The notes under the pieces: generated by a model
Told to the model about the DNA's origin: nothing
What the model saw: only the letters and a program-made list of their open reading frames with translations
The model's database searches: none
NCBI GenBank assembly: GCA_033239725.1
Contig: BTCW01000004.1
Location: forward strand, 36,593,001-36,657,000
Length of the DNA: 64,000 nucleotides
From: Echinochloa phyllopogon
Taxonomy: Eukaryota; Streptophyta; Magnoliopsida; Poales; Poaceae
Direction of reading: 5' to 3'
Shown here: positions 1 through 10,667 of the stretch, in pieces
Layout: each line of letters begins with the position of its first letter
How positions within the stretch are numbered: the first letter of the stretch is position 1
Translations under genes and position numbers: made by a program

Positions 1-741
1 AAAGAAAAGCATGTTGTGCAGCAGACAGACAGCAGGAACAGCTGAGCACTATTTACAAGTCGTAAAACCTGTGGCCACGACTCAAGATTGCCAGATCGTG
101 CCAGCAATCTTGTTCAGGAGAAGAGATGCGCGTGGGTGCACCAAGCACTAGGCACTAGCTCACCGCAGAGCCAGTTGCATGGTTCATCCAGCGGAACACC
201 AAGTTCCATGTTTTCCTTGCTTTTTCTTGCAAAGGAGACGTTTTGATTGCCCTTTAAGGAGATTATGGGCTAAAGGTACCCAAAATTAACTAACATCATG
301 ATCCAAAATCATTGTTGCCAACTTGTGCCACTGTACTGATTCTTGGATTCAAGTAAGAGTGACATTCTGATGAACAGGGTTCTAATGATTTCATCATGGA
401 TAACATGGATATAGCACCACCATCACTATTTGAGAATCGGAGTCAATCAAAAGAAGTAATAATGCAGTTTCATCAGAAACAACAACAAAGCGCGTGAAGC
501 AACCTTTCATTCACTATTCGTGACAGACTTGAAATTTTACAGTTTCTGATGCTTAGTGACACAACTTAATTGACTTTTAACCTTTTGTTATCTTACTTGT
601 GATATTCTTGTGTAAGAAGGAAATTTTACCTTTTATTTTTTTTCATGGATCAAATATTAGTGCTCCTTTCTGCCGTTCATACATTATTAATATAGAATAA
701 AAATATTAGCTCTCCTTAACTGCAGCAGCAATAGCATCTTC
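1..741. other. 3' flank of carboxypeptidase gene, no gene seen
   Basis: AT-rich sequence downstream of the minus-strand carboxypeptidase stop codon. No long open frame or recognised domain on either strand. It probably holds the 3' UTR of that gene next to position 742 and then ordinary intergenic DNA. Confidence 0.5.
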
Positions 742-1905
742 TTAGTAGGATATTTGTGCCATGTCCTGATGATACTGATCTATCCATCCCTGTATGATCT
801 CAACTTCTTGTCTCCTTTGTTCTACAACCCAGTCTGGATCATCCTTGGTTGCAGATCTGAGGTCCAAATGATGAGCCCCTGATCACCGCAACAAGTAACT
901 GTGTGTAAGCGTATTGCAAAAAAATTCTAGTGTGATTTTACTGTAAAAAAACTACAGTTCTTGCTCACTTTTTTCTGTGACAAGGGCCACGATGCTGCAT
1001 GAGATATTCCTGAGCACCCTGATGCAACAAAATAATGGAGAAAAAACCATTACAGTGTACTCCCACATATGTTGTCTGCAAGACATGAAAAGAAATGCTC
1101 AGATAGGCCTACCCGCCTCGACTCCATGGATCTCGCATTCCGTTGGAGAAGATGATGTTGCTCTCAAACCTCCTGAGCACCTTATCGATTTTCTGCAGCA
1201 AAGTGTGCAATGCAGAACCAGATGAAGCACTTGGTATGTACCAGCAATTGATTCCACTGAGTGTTCATATGTGCATGCTGAAACTCTAAAGCAACACTTA
1301 CATATCCACCATATTCGGTGGTGATCCAATGCGTCCTTGGCCGAACCCCATTGGATTGGAAACAGGCATCAGACATGTTATCGTAACTGTAGGTGGATGG
1401 TGGGAACATGCTCTCATTGGAGCTTGACATCGGCATGACCATCTCTGTGCAAGCCTACAAAAGAGTATGTCTCACAATCTCAGATCCTCAATGTTCATAC
1501 TAACATGGTATTGATGCTTGTCCCAGGTTTTACCTGCCACCCCCAGCCACTGAGAACATGAGTTTGGGAGTTGTCTTCATACTCTATCTGGTTGCAGGTC
1601 TGGTCTCCTGTGTAGTTGTAGTACAAGCTTGCTGCTGCGAACACCTGCTCAAGGATATCTGCATTCGTAGGGAACCCGTCGATGATCTTGCACATCTGGA
1701 TAAATTTTCATGAGAAATTACATTTGGCAGTTTATTGAAATGGGAGAAGTTGCTCAATATATGAGTAAAATAATGCACAACCTCCTTGACAGGGTAGGCA
1801 GGCAAATTCTCCAGGAAATTGGCCGGTGTTGGGTAGTCCACCATGGCAGTGTAAGTGAATGCTGTCTGTAGCCAGTCTCCAATTGAATCAGCGTACTTGA
1901 CAGTC

Positions 1906-2569
1906 CTAAAAATTGAGTGGAAAACCAATGTCATAAAGTTAAGTCGTGGCAGGCTTCTAATGCATTCAAAGTACTAATGTTAATCTCACCGGACACACTA
2001 TAAAATAAGGATAAATCCTAAAATTTTCACAAAAAATAACTAATATTTAATTGATGATAATAACCGATGGATCTATTTTGCTTGCTAAAAATTCACCCAC
2101 CCATGTCATATATGAAAGTGATCTAAAGTAAATCTAAATCCAAATTATTCACTCATGTCATTATAAAAAAATAATATAAGGTAACCTTCTAATCTTCAAA
2201 ATGACCCATATACAATAATTCTCAAAAATTGCATCTAAACTACCCACATCCGTTAAAAAAAACTTAATGTACTATCCACGACATGTACTTCGCCGATAGC
2301 GCCAGGTTTTTAATGGAATGTTCAGGTGGACACACTCCGTTGCTCTGTCAAAAAAATGTTGCTTGCATATGACAAGGACCCAAAATACAAAAACACTAGC
2401 AAGTCATCTGAATTTTTTTTTTGTCTGACTAACGCTTGATTTACTTGCATTTCAAACAACAGAATCCAATCCGATCCTCAAGTACTACTTGCAGGCAAGG
2501 TTAAGGCTAGTAATTCTGTTTTCATTCCCTGACAAGGTCAAGACACGTTTGAGTTTAAAATGAACTTAC
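1906..2569 (-). other. Intron of the S28 gene
   Basis: Lies between the AA|GTAAGT donor at 2570/2569 and the TTTTAG acceptor at 1906/1905. It is AT-rich, with no ORF or recognised repeat of note. Confidence 0.7.
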
Positions 2570-2682
2570 TTGCAAGCTCTGAACAGTTTACTGAGCTCCA
2601 GGAGCCCTTTCTCACTGGATCCCCTCTCATCCAGCACATCCCAGGTTGCCTTGATCACATTGAAGCAGTTCAAGCTCTCAGA

Positions 2683-3797
2683 CTGCAAAATTAATTGGAA
2701 GTCACAATCAGTCCTTGAGACAAATACTAACTTAGCATTATCTATCAATCAGACAAGATGCCATCAGCAGCATAGCCATTAGTCTGGTTTTTTTTACCTT
2801 ATTTATGGATGGAACATCAGATATGGCAAGCAAATTTTTAGAAAAAGCATTCAGGTTTTTTTTTCTTTCAGAAAAGAAAACACGTGTTCTGAACCTCAAT
2901 ACATTTTTCAGGCAAATGGCATAACAGATTTGCACCCACCTGCCAGCAGAAAAATTGTAGGTTATATACTTCGGATAAGGCTAATAGGTGGTTAAGAATC
3001 ACAATCAAGCACATTAAACCATCAAGCAATGATTCATGATCCCTTGAGGACCCAATCTAGCAGAATCATCGGTCGTAGCCATGTCAATAACATAATTAAA
3101 TTGCATGTTCACAAACAGTGTTGAGGCAATCAGTACAGAGAAAAGAAGATATGTAACCGATTTGTGTCCTAAGTCCTAACATAAGATTAGTGTTGCTGGT
3201 TCAGAGCTGGTGCGAGAAGTTAGATTTGTTATCCAGGCTGCTACGCAGATATTTGACACAATTTTCTCATCATCACAGATATTTGACATAATCTTCTCAT
3301 CATGCCCTATTTTAAATGAGGTTTTTTACTATCATTAGAGATGTCCCAAGAATTATTAAAACCATAGTCTTATATTTGGAAAGGTACAAAGAGGGCATGT
3401 TTGGCACAGCTCCAACTTTAAACTCCAGTCCAGATTTATACTTTTTATGCTAAATTAATATACTTTAAATATTAACATTTAGTATAAGCTATAAACAAAA
3501 TGATTCATCTAAATATCTTCTATGTAGTCCCAGCTCCAACTTCAGAATTTCTTAGAGCTCCTCGTACCCAGCTCCAAGAACTCCATAAATTTTTTGGAGT
3601 TCGAGCTATGCCAAACAGGGCCTAAAAGAGGTACCAAAATTATAACTTCGAATTTGGTATATATGTGCTAGTCTTTTTGTTTGGATGTTACCTTAGGTAT
3701 ATCAAACTTCCTTACCTATAAGTTATAACCGGTAATACCTCTTGAAGGACTGTAAAAAGTTGCTAAAGTACATTTTGCTGTTATCAATTACTAATAC
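2683..3797 (-). other. Intron of the S28 gene, holds a MITE
   Basis: Bounded by the donor AAG|GTATT at 3798/3797 and the acceptor TTTTGCAG at 2683. It contains the MITE-like inverted repeat element at about 3393-3622 and otherwise only AT-rich sequence. Confidence 0.7.
3393..3622. mobile_element. MITE with terminal inverted repeats
   Basis: About 230 bp. The left end GGGCATGTTTGGCACAGCTC matches the reverse complement of the right end (GGCCCTGTTTGGCATAGCTC) at 17 of 20 positions. The interior is AT-rich and non-coding. The target duplication is unclear, so I do not assign a superfamily. It is typical of short non-autonomous elements in grass introns. Confidence 0.6.
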
Positions 3798-4423
3798 CTT
3801 GAAGTCTTCTGAGATTGCATCGTAGAAACTATTCCATGGTGTTATGTAGTCAAACTGCAGGATTGGCGCGGAGGATGCAAGAGCCCCAATGGCAATATGA
3901 GGGTACTTGAGCCTGAACCAAGAAGCCAGCACTGCAAATATGATTCATTCAAGCACAACCATAAACAAAATAAGCATTCAAGCAAGCATAAATAAAATAA
4001 GCATTTGAGCAATTACTTCTGCCTTTGAAATTACAGGATTTATTTTGTTTCACTAGGATAAGTATATATATATATATCCAACAATTAATCTATTAATGTA
4101 TTTTTTTTGTGGTAAAAAATTGATGTTAGTATATTCACATTGACAAAATGCTTACTTATAACTATAATTTTGTGTGATGTAAATGAAATATTGATGCAAT
4201 AATAATTGCTCAAAGTGTTATTCTAACAAAATAAAATATGCCCTGTAAAAATGGAGGGAGTACTAATTGGAGACATGTCTTATTAAAGTTTACATGTTGA
4301 TCCTCATGAGACACCTTACAAAAGAGAAAATCCTATAAATTTCCACAAAAAACAATACATCCAACCTTTGATTTCGTAGACTCAAATTGTTAGCAACTAC
4401 CTAAATTAGCATCAGATTGTTCA

Positions 4424-5136
4424 TGATGAGGACATCACCACGTTGGACATACAAGAGATGGACTCTTCCCCGGGGTATAAGTCATCACCACGTCGGACAA
4501 CAACTTCGGTTCGGATTCAGCCGACACGTCTGTGCTTCAACTGCGATATCTCCCTCATAAGACGTCCAATCAAGGTGTTCTTAGATGCGTTGGAACTGTG
4601 ACGACGAGACGCTTCTTTTGGTTCTGGTTTTAGCTCCAGAAGATTCGTGGATCATTCTGTGTGACCATGAAAGGTGCTGCGTCACCTGTTTTGGGCCTTT
4701 TCAGGCTTTGTATCGTGTCGGGCCTTCGGCCCATGTCATGGGCGCGGCGCCCCAACCCTAGATCGCCCCACGACATTAAATTCAGTAGCCGCCGTCGTTG
4801 AGACGCGGGTTTTGCTTAGATTATTCTGTCAAGGACAGTTTCGCCGTCTATCGGTTTGTAGAACCCCAACTTTCGATCTTAATCATACATCTGCAGAGTC
4901 ACTTCAGATTGAGCTGCGTTCTTTCGAGTTCTTGCTTGTGTTCTTCGTTTCGCAGGCAGGGATTAGCCTTCTCGGCGAGGTCAACCAGGTTGTGACACGG
5001 TTGATAACCAGAGGAGTCGTGATGCTAAGATTGCGGGGTTCGAGTCGCTAACTTGAAGCCGGATCGGTGTGTTGTGCTCCGCCCAAAACGACTTATCCTT
5101 CACCTGACGGAAGATCGGGCCATCCCGTCCCCATCA
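4424..5136 (+). repeat. Left LTR of inverted-LTR element
   Basis: 713 bp, begins TGATGAGGACATCACC and ends CCCGTCCCCATCA, with TG...CA termini. The 125-aa open frame inside it recurs antisense in the right copy and is not a gene. Confidence 0.85.
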
Positions 5137-5155
5137 AGTGGTAATCAGAGACTCA
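5137..5155 (+). other. Degenerate primer binding site (Met-tRNA type)
   Basis: AGTGGTAATCAGAGACTCA immediately follows the LTR. It resembles the usual TGGTATCAGAGC site with one inserted base, consistent with an old or decayed tRNA-iMet primer site. Confidence 0.6.
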
Positions 5156-6401
5156 GGTATTACCGTCAGGATTTACCCTAGTCTTAGATTCGTGTTTTTT
5201 CTTTCATCCTATAGTCCAGAAAATTGCCTAAAAAAAATTCCGCTGTCCTAGAACCCCTTTTCGCCTTGCAATTTTCGTTTCAGATTGGCTTTGTTGAGTT
5301 CGTGTCCGTGGTCGAGTCTTGTTGCTGGTTAGGTCGTGTTCGTGTCGTAGTTCAATCGCCCGTTGTGTGATTTGTTTGTTTCCGCCGCTATCCCATCCAC
5401 CACCATCACCAGATTACAAGTCGTTCCACTCCATAACTCGACTTGCCATCGCTAGCCGCCTTGTGTGAACTCCTGCCGTGCATGCCCTAGATAGGTTGCG
5501 AGCCGTCCTGTGTTCATCGCCTTGCATCGCAGCCCTTCTTGGTTCATCGTGCAAACCCTAGCCGTTGCTGCGCATCCTGCCGATTTGAGCCTCGAAAGAA
5601 CCATATCGTGTGCCTCTCGAAAACCATAACTTGAGGTACCTTCAGTAAAACGGGCATAACTTTTCGCTCGGTGCTCCGTTTTGGCTCAATTTTTTACAGC
5701 AGCTTCGTGACTCCATTGTGAGGGGAACCAAACTCGGCTTCGCCCTGTTTGCCCCAGCCAAAAAATTCAAAAAAAATCGGGAAGATAAAGAAAAAAATTG
5801 ATCAAGTCGTTTTCAATTTTTCAGGAAACGTTCCTGATTTTCTGTAGACCGCATCCTTGCTCCAAAAAAGTTGCAAATTTGTGTGGTTGGAGCTTTTGAT
5901 ATCCGTGTTCGGATAAAAATATAAAAAAATAGTTGAAAAAAATAAAAAATTCGTGATTCCTACTAGTCCTGAGGTTTCGGAGGGCTTTTGCTGAAAAGAT
6001 TAAAAACAATTACATAAGGGTGTTGTTTTGCTCGTTTTGTGAGTCCATCGTTTCTTGCTCTCACTTGTTGTGCTACGTCTAGGATACGTCTATGCCAGCA
6101 ATTGTGACTTGTACTTTAGATACTTATTGAACTTTGCTAATCCGTATTCGTGCATTGCTACTCCTTGCTACATACTTTGCCTTCCCAGAGCTCCACAAAT
6201 TATACTTCAGGTCAGTGCAGTGAAGGACCCTTGCAATCTTGGTACTACCTCCTCACAGGTATCACGAACCAGCCACCGGTTGTACCATCCACTGCCTGCT
6301 TTGGTAAGAACCTGGTAAGAACTTGGTAAGACGTGTGTGTGAGGGTGTAGGTCCACCAAAGCCGACTGCATAGTTCATAGGGATTTTGTTGTTCACTAAC
6401 C

Positions 6402-6748
6402 ATGCCAGACGACGTCCCTGTTTTGTCTAGTCAGTTGGTGTAGGCAACGACCGACCTGAAGGATGTCTTCATGAAGGAGTTGAGCAAGTTAACGACGGAG
6501 GTCAAGGCTGCCTGTCATACCATTGAGGGTGTGGACAAGCGAGTCTCCACGTTGACAACAAGGGTTCAGAACCTCGAGTCCAACCCCCCCAAGCCCAAGG
6601 ACGAGGATGCCTTTGATGAAGACTACCTCGACGACGATGATGATGTTATTTTTGGATCCGATGGCGAGCCTGATCTCATCAAGACTAGAGCTGAGAGGCT
6701 ACGTCGTCGCCGCTTTCGCAAGAATACCACCGGTATGGGAGGTGCACT
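6402..6748 (+). pseudogene. gag N-terminal fragment, gypsy-like
   Basis: ATG at 6402 opens MPDDVPVLSSQLV and meets a TAG stop at 6441-6443. The same frame then runs on through a coiled-coil-like stretch (KELSKLTTEVKAACHTIEG), an acidic stretch and an Arg-rich segment (RRRRFRKN), until the inverted LTR cuts it off at 6749. This is the layout of gag N termini in plant gypsy elements. The nonsense codon and the loss of everything downstream make it non-functional. Confidence 0.6.
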
Positions 6749-7461
6749 TGATGGGGACGGGATGGCCCGATCTTCAGTCAGGTGAAGGATAAGTCGTTTT
6801 GGGCGGAGCGCAATACACCGATCCGGCTTCAAGTCAGCGACTCGAACCCCGCAATCTTAGCACCACGACTCCTCTGGTTATCAACCGTGTCACAACCCGG
6901 TTGACCTCGCCGAGAAGGCTAATCCCTGCCTGCGAAACGAAGAACACAAGTAAGAACTCGAAAGAACGCAGCTCAATCTGAAGTGACTCTGCAGATGTAT
7001 GATTAAGATCGAAAGTTGGGGTTCTACAAACCGATAGACAGCGAAACTGTTCTTGACAGAATAATCTAAGCAAAACCCGCGTCTCAATGACGGCGGCTAC
7101 TGAATTTAATGTCGTGGGGCGAGCTAGGGTTGGGGCGCCGCGCTCATGACATGGGCCGAAGGCCCGACACGATACAAAGCTTGAAAAGGCACAAAACAGG
7201 TGACGCAGCACCTTTCATGGTCACACAGAATGATCCACGAATCTTCTGGAGCTAAAACCAGAACCAAAAGAAGCGTCTCGTCGTCACGGTTCCAACGCAT
7301 CTAAGAACACCTTGATTGGACGTCGTATGAGGGAGATATCGCAGTTGAAGCGCAGACGTGTCGGCTGAATCCGAACCGAAGTTGTTGTCCGACGTGGTGA
7401 TGACTTATACCTCGGGGAAGAGTCCATCTCTTGTATGTCCAACGTGGTGATGTCCTCATCA
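6749..7461 (-). repeat. Right LTR, inverted copy
   Basis: 713 bp, begins TGATGGGGACGGG and ends GGTGATGTCCTCATCA. It is the reverse complement of the left LTR with scattered substitutions, so it sits in the opposite orientation. Confidence 0.85.
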
Positions 7462-7466
7462 GTTCA

Positions 7467-7830
7467 TATATTCTAATATGATAAAAACTAACTCAAAGTA
7501 TGCATGCATGATACATGTTATCATGATCCATGCAAGCCATTTGTATAAATGCATGTAAGCAACAATGAGCATATTGATTTCCATGGTTTAGCAGTTCTAA
7601 AGAATATGATATTTCCTTAATAAGTCATGTACCAATGACAAATAATGATCAATTTTAAATTTTATTATTAAAGATCTTGATAAATAAAGCATGCAAGTTT
7701 GTACTTTCTATGCACATATTATATTTTGACTAAAATATTATAGCATATATATGCATTGATATTTTAATCGTAAACACTCATAGTTCTTTGATAGAGTAAA
7801 TTATTAAGTACTATAGATCGAAACACTTAC
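7467..7830 (-). other. Remainder of the S28 intron
   Basis: AT-rich intron sequence between the inverted-LTR insertion and the donor GTAAGTG at 7830. Nothing else is recognised. Confidence 0.6.
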
Positions 7831-7899
7831 TACCACCATGCATAGGAGCCACCGAACACGACAACAGGGGCAGCCTCCACTGAGAGGTTCCGCTTAAGG
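7831..7899 (-). CDS. S28 exon with catalytic Ser elbow, carries 4-bp insertion
   Basis: The exon begins after the acceptor TTGGAG and needs GA from a previous exon to complete the Asp of the family's DLKRNLS motif. It then reads through APVVVFGGSY. The family continues GG-M-L-A-S-W, and the next exon (3798-3931) starts TG CTG GCT, so this exon should end TAT GGT GGT A. Instead it reads TAT GCAT GGT GGT A before the donor GTAAGTG. The four surplus bases sit at about 7838-7843 and throw every downstream exon out of frame. Confidence 0.75.
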
Positions 7900-10076
7900 C
7901 TCCAATAAAAATCAAACAGAACAAGGATAATTATTCTTGCCTTCTTAAACATGAATTACTAACATTTCACTAAGTCGCACTCTCCCTCGCCATGTAATTC
8001 CTCCCGCCTTCAAATACTAGTCATATTAAATAGATCAGACTGCTCATAAAAGTCAAGTAAACTTCGTAAAGGAATATGTTTGTCGTTTTTTTCGTCTTTG
8101 TTGCATTCAGTAGTTGTTTGTAAAGAAAGAGGAGCATGTCGCATTAAGGGCGCATCAAATGGTCTAGATTAAATCTAGGTTAATCAATTTTTTTACTCTC
8201 AACAATGCAAAAGATAAGAGACTAGTGCGAGGCTTAACGGGTTCATTTTACATTCATGTGTCAGATCTGGAGTTCGGATTGATAGGGAAGATGCCAAGAA
8301 GAAAACGGGAGGAAAACGCTTTTGTGCTTTCTTTTGTAGTTTTTCGTTTGTCTAGCTTCAGCACTTGGCATGATGCAAACCGAATAGCTTGCTGGCCGAA
8401 AGGTTGGCTGAGTACGATTTCTTTGAGAGGAAAGCAGGCATTTATTCATTCCCTCACGAAGTTGTATTTGTATAGATCACACGTGCAACAACTAGCCAAG
8501 TAAAACGCCCCGTTTCATTGTTCAAATCCCTGCCTTTGTGACAGTGGTCGCGTCGAGTCTCGTACTGCACAAATTCTGCTGCTAGAGATTCTTCACCACG
8601 TGGATAGCAAGAATACATCAACATTCATATTCAGAAATCACAGGGGCTGCGGATTTGTGCCCTCAATGCACCCAAATGGCCAAATTCCTTACTCACAGAC
8701 TCACAGTAGCAAACAGTGTACAGTTCATCTAAGAACCTGTTGTTAAAACCCGATGTCTACAAAGGGCTCTGTAAGAAACCTTTCAAATTAAAAAATTAGT
8801 TTAATATGAAACTTTTAAAGGTATATCTAGTAATATATATTTTATGTTATCCCACATGGTTTTTGATATATTGACAATTGCACTTAAAAAGTCCGACACA
8901 CATAAAACAGACTTTCATTTGAATCTTAAGTTAAACTTCCATGTAGAAAACAATAATCATACCATCATACTTCGAAAGTAGGCAACAGTGCAACACGGGG
9001 CAAATAGAGTTGAAATTGATAGCAAATTCGCATGGAGGGCTCAGCTACACCTCTGATGAATCCTACAAACTCAATCCACGCATTTCTTTGTGACTAGTTA
9101 CAAACTGTGCAAAGTTACCGAAAGTATTGCCTGACTTGGTTTCAAAAAGGATCGCCTGATCTACATTGTTGTACAATTCCTACAACTGGATCAACTGAGT
9201 TATAAAATTATGCATGAATCTTGACCATTCAAACTACAAAACCACCATCATAAGTTGATAAAGAGTTATCGAGTAGAGATTTGTGTTGACAAGTATCATT
9301 CACTGCTCAAAGGCGTGCTTACAAGGGACAAATGATCACCTCCCCTGTAAAGTATCATATTCTCTTTATTTTACTTTTCTCTTTCCCTCACCGTCTTTTT
9401 TTTTCCTGAAACCATGCATCCTTGTGACCACAAAATGTCAACAATGAAACTGGCACAAAAATATAAGAAAAGGAGAAGTACATGAGAGTAGTGCACTGCT
9501 GAAATTAGGCAGCCTTTCCTAGTGTTTATGCAATGCTTTAAATGAGAAAACTCCTAGCTAGACTCTTAGTGGCCCAAATTGCATGCCATGACCCAGACAT
9601 AAAGGCCTCACCACACAATGGAAAGAAATGACCTGCTCCCTCGTGAACTGACCATGCATCGAGCAGTTTTGACACAACTGTCCAAGGGGGAAAAAAGAAC
9701 GGCCATCCATCATCCCTTTTTGATCAATCAAGATTAATGTCGTGAACATGGCCACTCTTTTTCAGCGGTGCTTGTCAATGCTGCTCAACAGGGAGCAGAC
9801 AGTTTCTTTCCATACACAATGTGGCCTGCATATCCAGGTCATGGCGTGCAATCAGGACATTGACACCAACACCAACAGCGTCTGTCAAAAGGGACTTCCA
9901 GCAGTAAGGAGACATTGGGGAACTGCCGAGAGATTGGGGGAAGTAGTTAATATGAGAGCCAGGAAAGGAAGTGTTCTTTAGAACAAAACAATCAATTCGT
10001 CTAAGTAAAGCTGGGGCAACCCAAAGCCAGATGCATCAAATCTAACAACAAAGGAGACAAGAGTTCAATGTTAGTC
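7900..10076. other. Region without recognised gene
   Basis: AT-rich sequence where the missing 5' exons of the S28 gene would be expected. Scanning the minus strand for the family's upstream motifs (EHRYYG-type, ALADYA-type) found none. It contains the imperfect inverted repeat at 9565-9862 and short frames that look like chance. Confidence 0.5.
9565..9862. repeat. Imperfect inverted repeat (hairpin)
   Basis: The stretch around 9577-9665, read in reverse complement (GGGAGCAGGTCATTTCTTTC...GGTCATGGCATGCAAT), matches the stretch around 9787-9852 (GGGAGCAGACAGTTTCTTTC...GGTCATGGCGTGCAAT), leaving a loop of about 120 bases. It could be a decayed MITE or a fold-back RNA. Confidence 0.6.
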
Positions 10077-10084
10077 CGGTCTCT

Positions 10085-10659
10085 CAGGTTGGCAATTCTC
10101 CCCGTGGAGACGGGGCTCCGCGGGGAATAGCCCCGACGGGGACGGGGGCCAAATTGGCCCCATGGGGCTGGTGGGGCGGAGGCGGGGGTGATATTTTCCC
10201 CATGGGGGTTCACGGGGCCCTGACTAGCGGCGGCGTCAGGCAAAGAGCAGGTCTGCTAGCCGTCTCTCTCGTATTGCTGCAAGTGCAGGTCTGCTAGCTG
10301 GGTGCTGTTCTTTACGCTGGTGATGGTCTCCATGGAAAAGACTAGCACTCAAGTACTCAAGCTGCAGGCCATAGGGCTACCGAGAGATTGCCATAGGGCT
10401 GCAGGCCAGCTGCAGGCTGCTGCTAGCTGCCACTCTGGGAATTGCGCCACTGCATGCCTGCATGCACCGCTGAGGGAGGCAAGCTGTCACCGCCGGGGGG
10501 CCGATCCCCGTCGGGGATTTGTCGGGGTCGGGGACGGGGACGGGGGAAGATTTTCCCCCGAATTCAATTTTGGGGTCGGGGCGGGGCGGCTGATTCGGGG
10601 GTCGGGGTGGGGACGGTTTGACTCTCCCCGGCCCCGCCCCGCCCCGTTGCCACCCTGAC
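10085..10659. mobile_element. Non-autonomous hAT-like element, GC-rich
   Basis: 575 bp between perfect 8-bp direct repeats CGGTCTCT (10077-10084 and 10660-10667). The left end CAGGTTGGCAA and the right end TTGCCACCCTG(AC) are inverted, the CAGGGTGGCAA type of plant hAT elements. The interior is dominated by CGGGGA/TCCCCG runs, i.e. subterminal repeats. It has no transposase frame. Confidence 0.75.
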
Positions 10660-10667
10660 CGGTCTCT

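Larger units (their letters stand above)
4424..7461 (+). mobile_element. Gypsy-like retroelement with LTRs in inverted orientation
   Basis: A 3,038-bp insertion in an intron of the S28 gene, flanked by 5-bp duplications GTTCA at 4419-4423 and 7462-7466. The left LTR (4424-5136, TGATGAGG...CCCCATCA) and the right copy (6749-7461) are both exactly 713 bp and highly similar by eye, but the right copy is reverse-complemented. A degenerate Met-tRNA-type primer site follows the left LTR, then a leader and a gag N-terminal fragment. No pol and no polypurine tract are present. A normal LTR element has direct LTRs, so this is a rearranged element that nevertheless shows a target duplication. Confidence 0.85.
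742..7899 (-). pseudogene. Serine peptidase S28 (lysosomal Pro-X carboxypeptidase-like), 5'-truncated and frameshifted
   Basis: Members of family S28 are secreted or vacuolar serine peptidases that cut after proline near the C terminus. Nine exons read on the minus strand: 7831-7899, 3798-3931, 2570-2682, 1782-1905, 1534-1695, 1302-1454, 1113-1192, 969-1018 and 742-878, each with AG acceptor and GT donor and compatible phases. The catalytic serine lies in FGGSY (codon 7845-7847), the Asp in NGMRDPWS (exon 1113-1192) and the His in AHHLDLR (exon 742-878). Other family hallmarks are LKYPHIAIGALASSAPILQF and TWDVLDERG. The chain ends ...MAQISY, stop at 742-744. Two things are odd. The elbow exon has four extra bases after GGSY, shifting the frame before the next exon. 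No exon encoding the N-terminal half (signal peptide, propeptide, first catalytic-domain segment) was found up to 10 kb. I therefore call it a pseudogene. A sequencing error or an unusual splice would rescue part of it. Confidence 0.82.

Noticed and set aside
4674..5051. 125-aa open frame, repeated antisense at 6834-7211
   Set aside because: Lies wholly inside the inverted LTR copies. The similarity is due to the LTR repeat, with no start context or family match.
9558..9981. Upstream exons of the S28 peptidase in the 65-79-aa frames here
   Set aside because: Peptides show no S28 motifs. The similarity between them comes from the inverted repeat.
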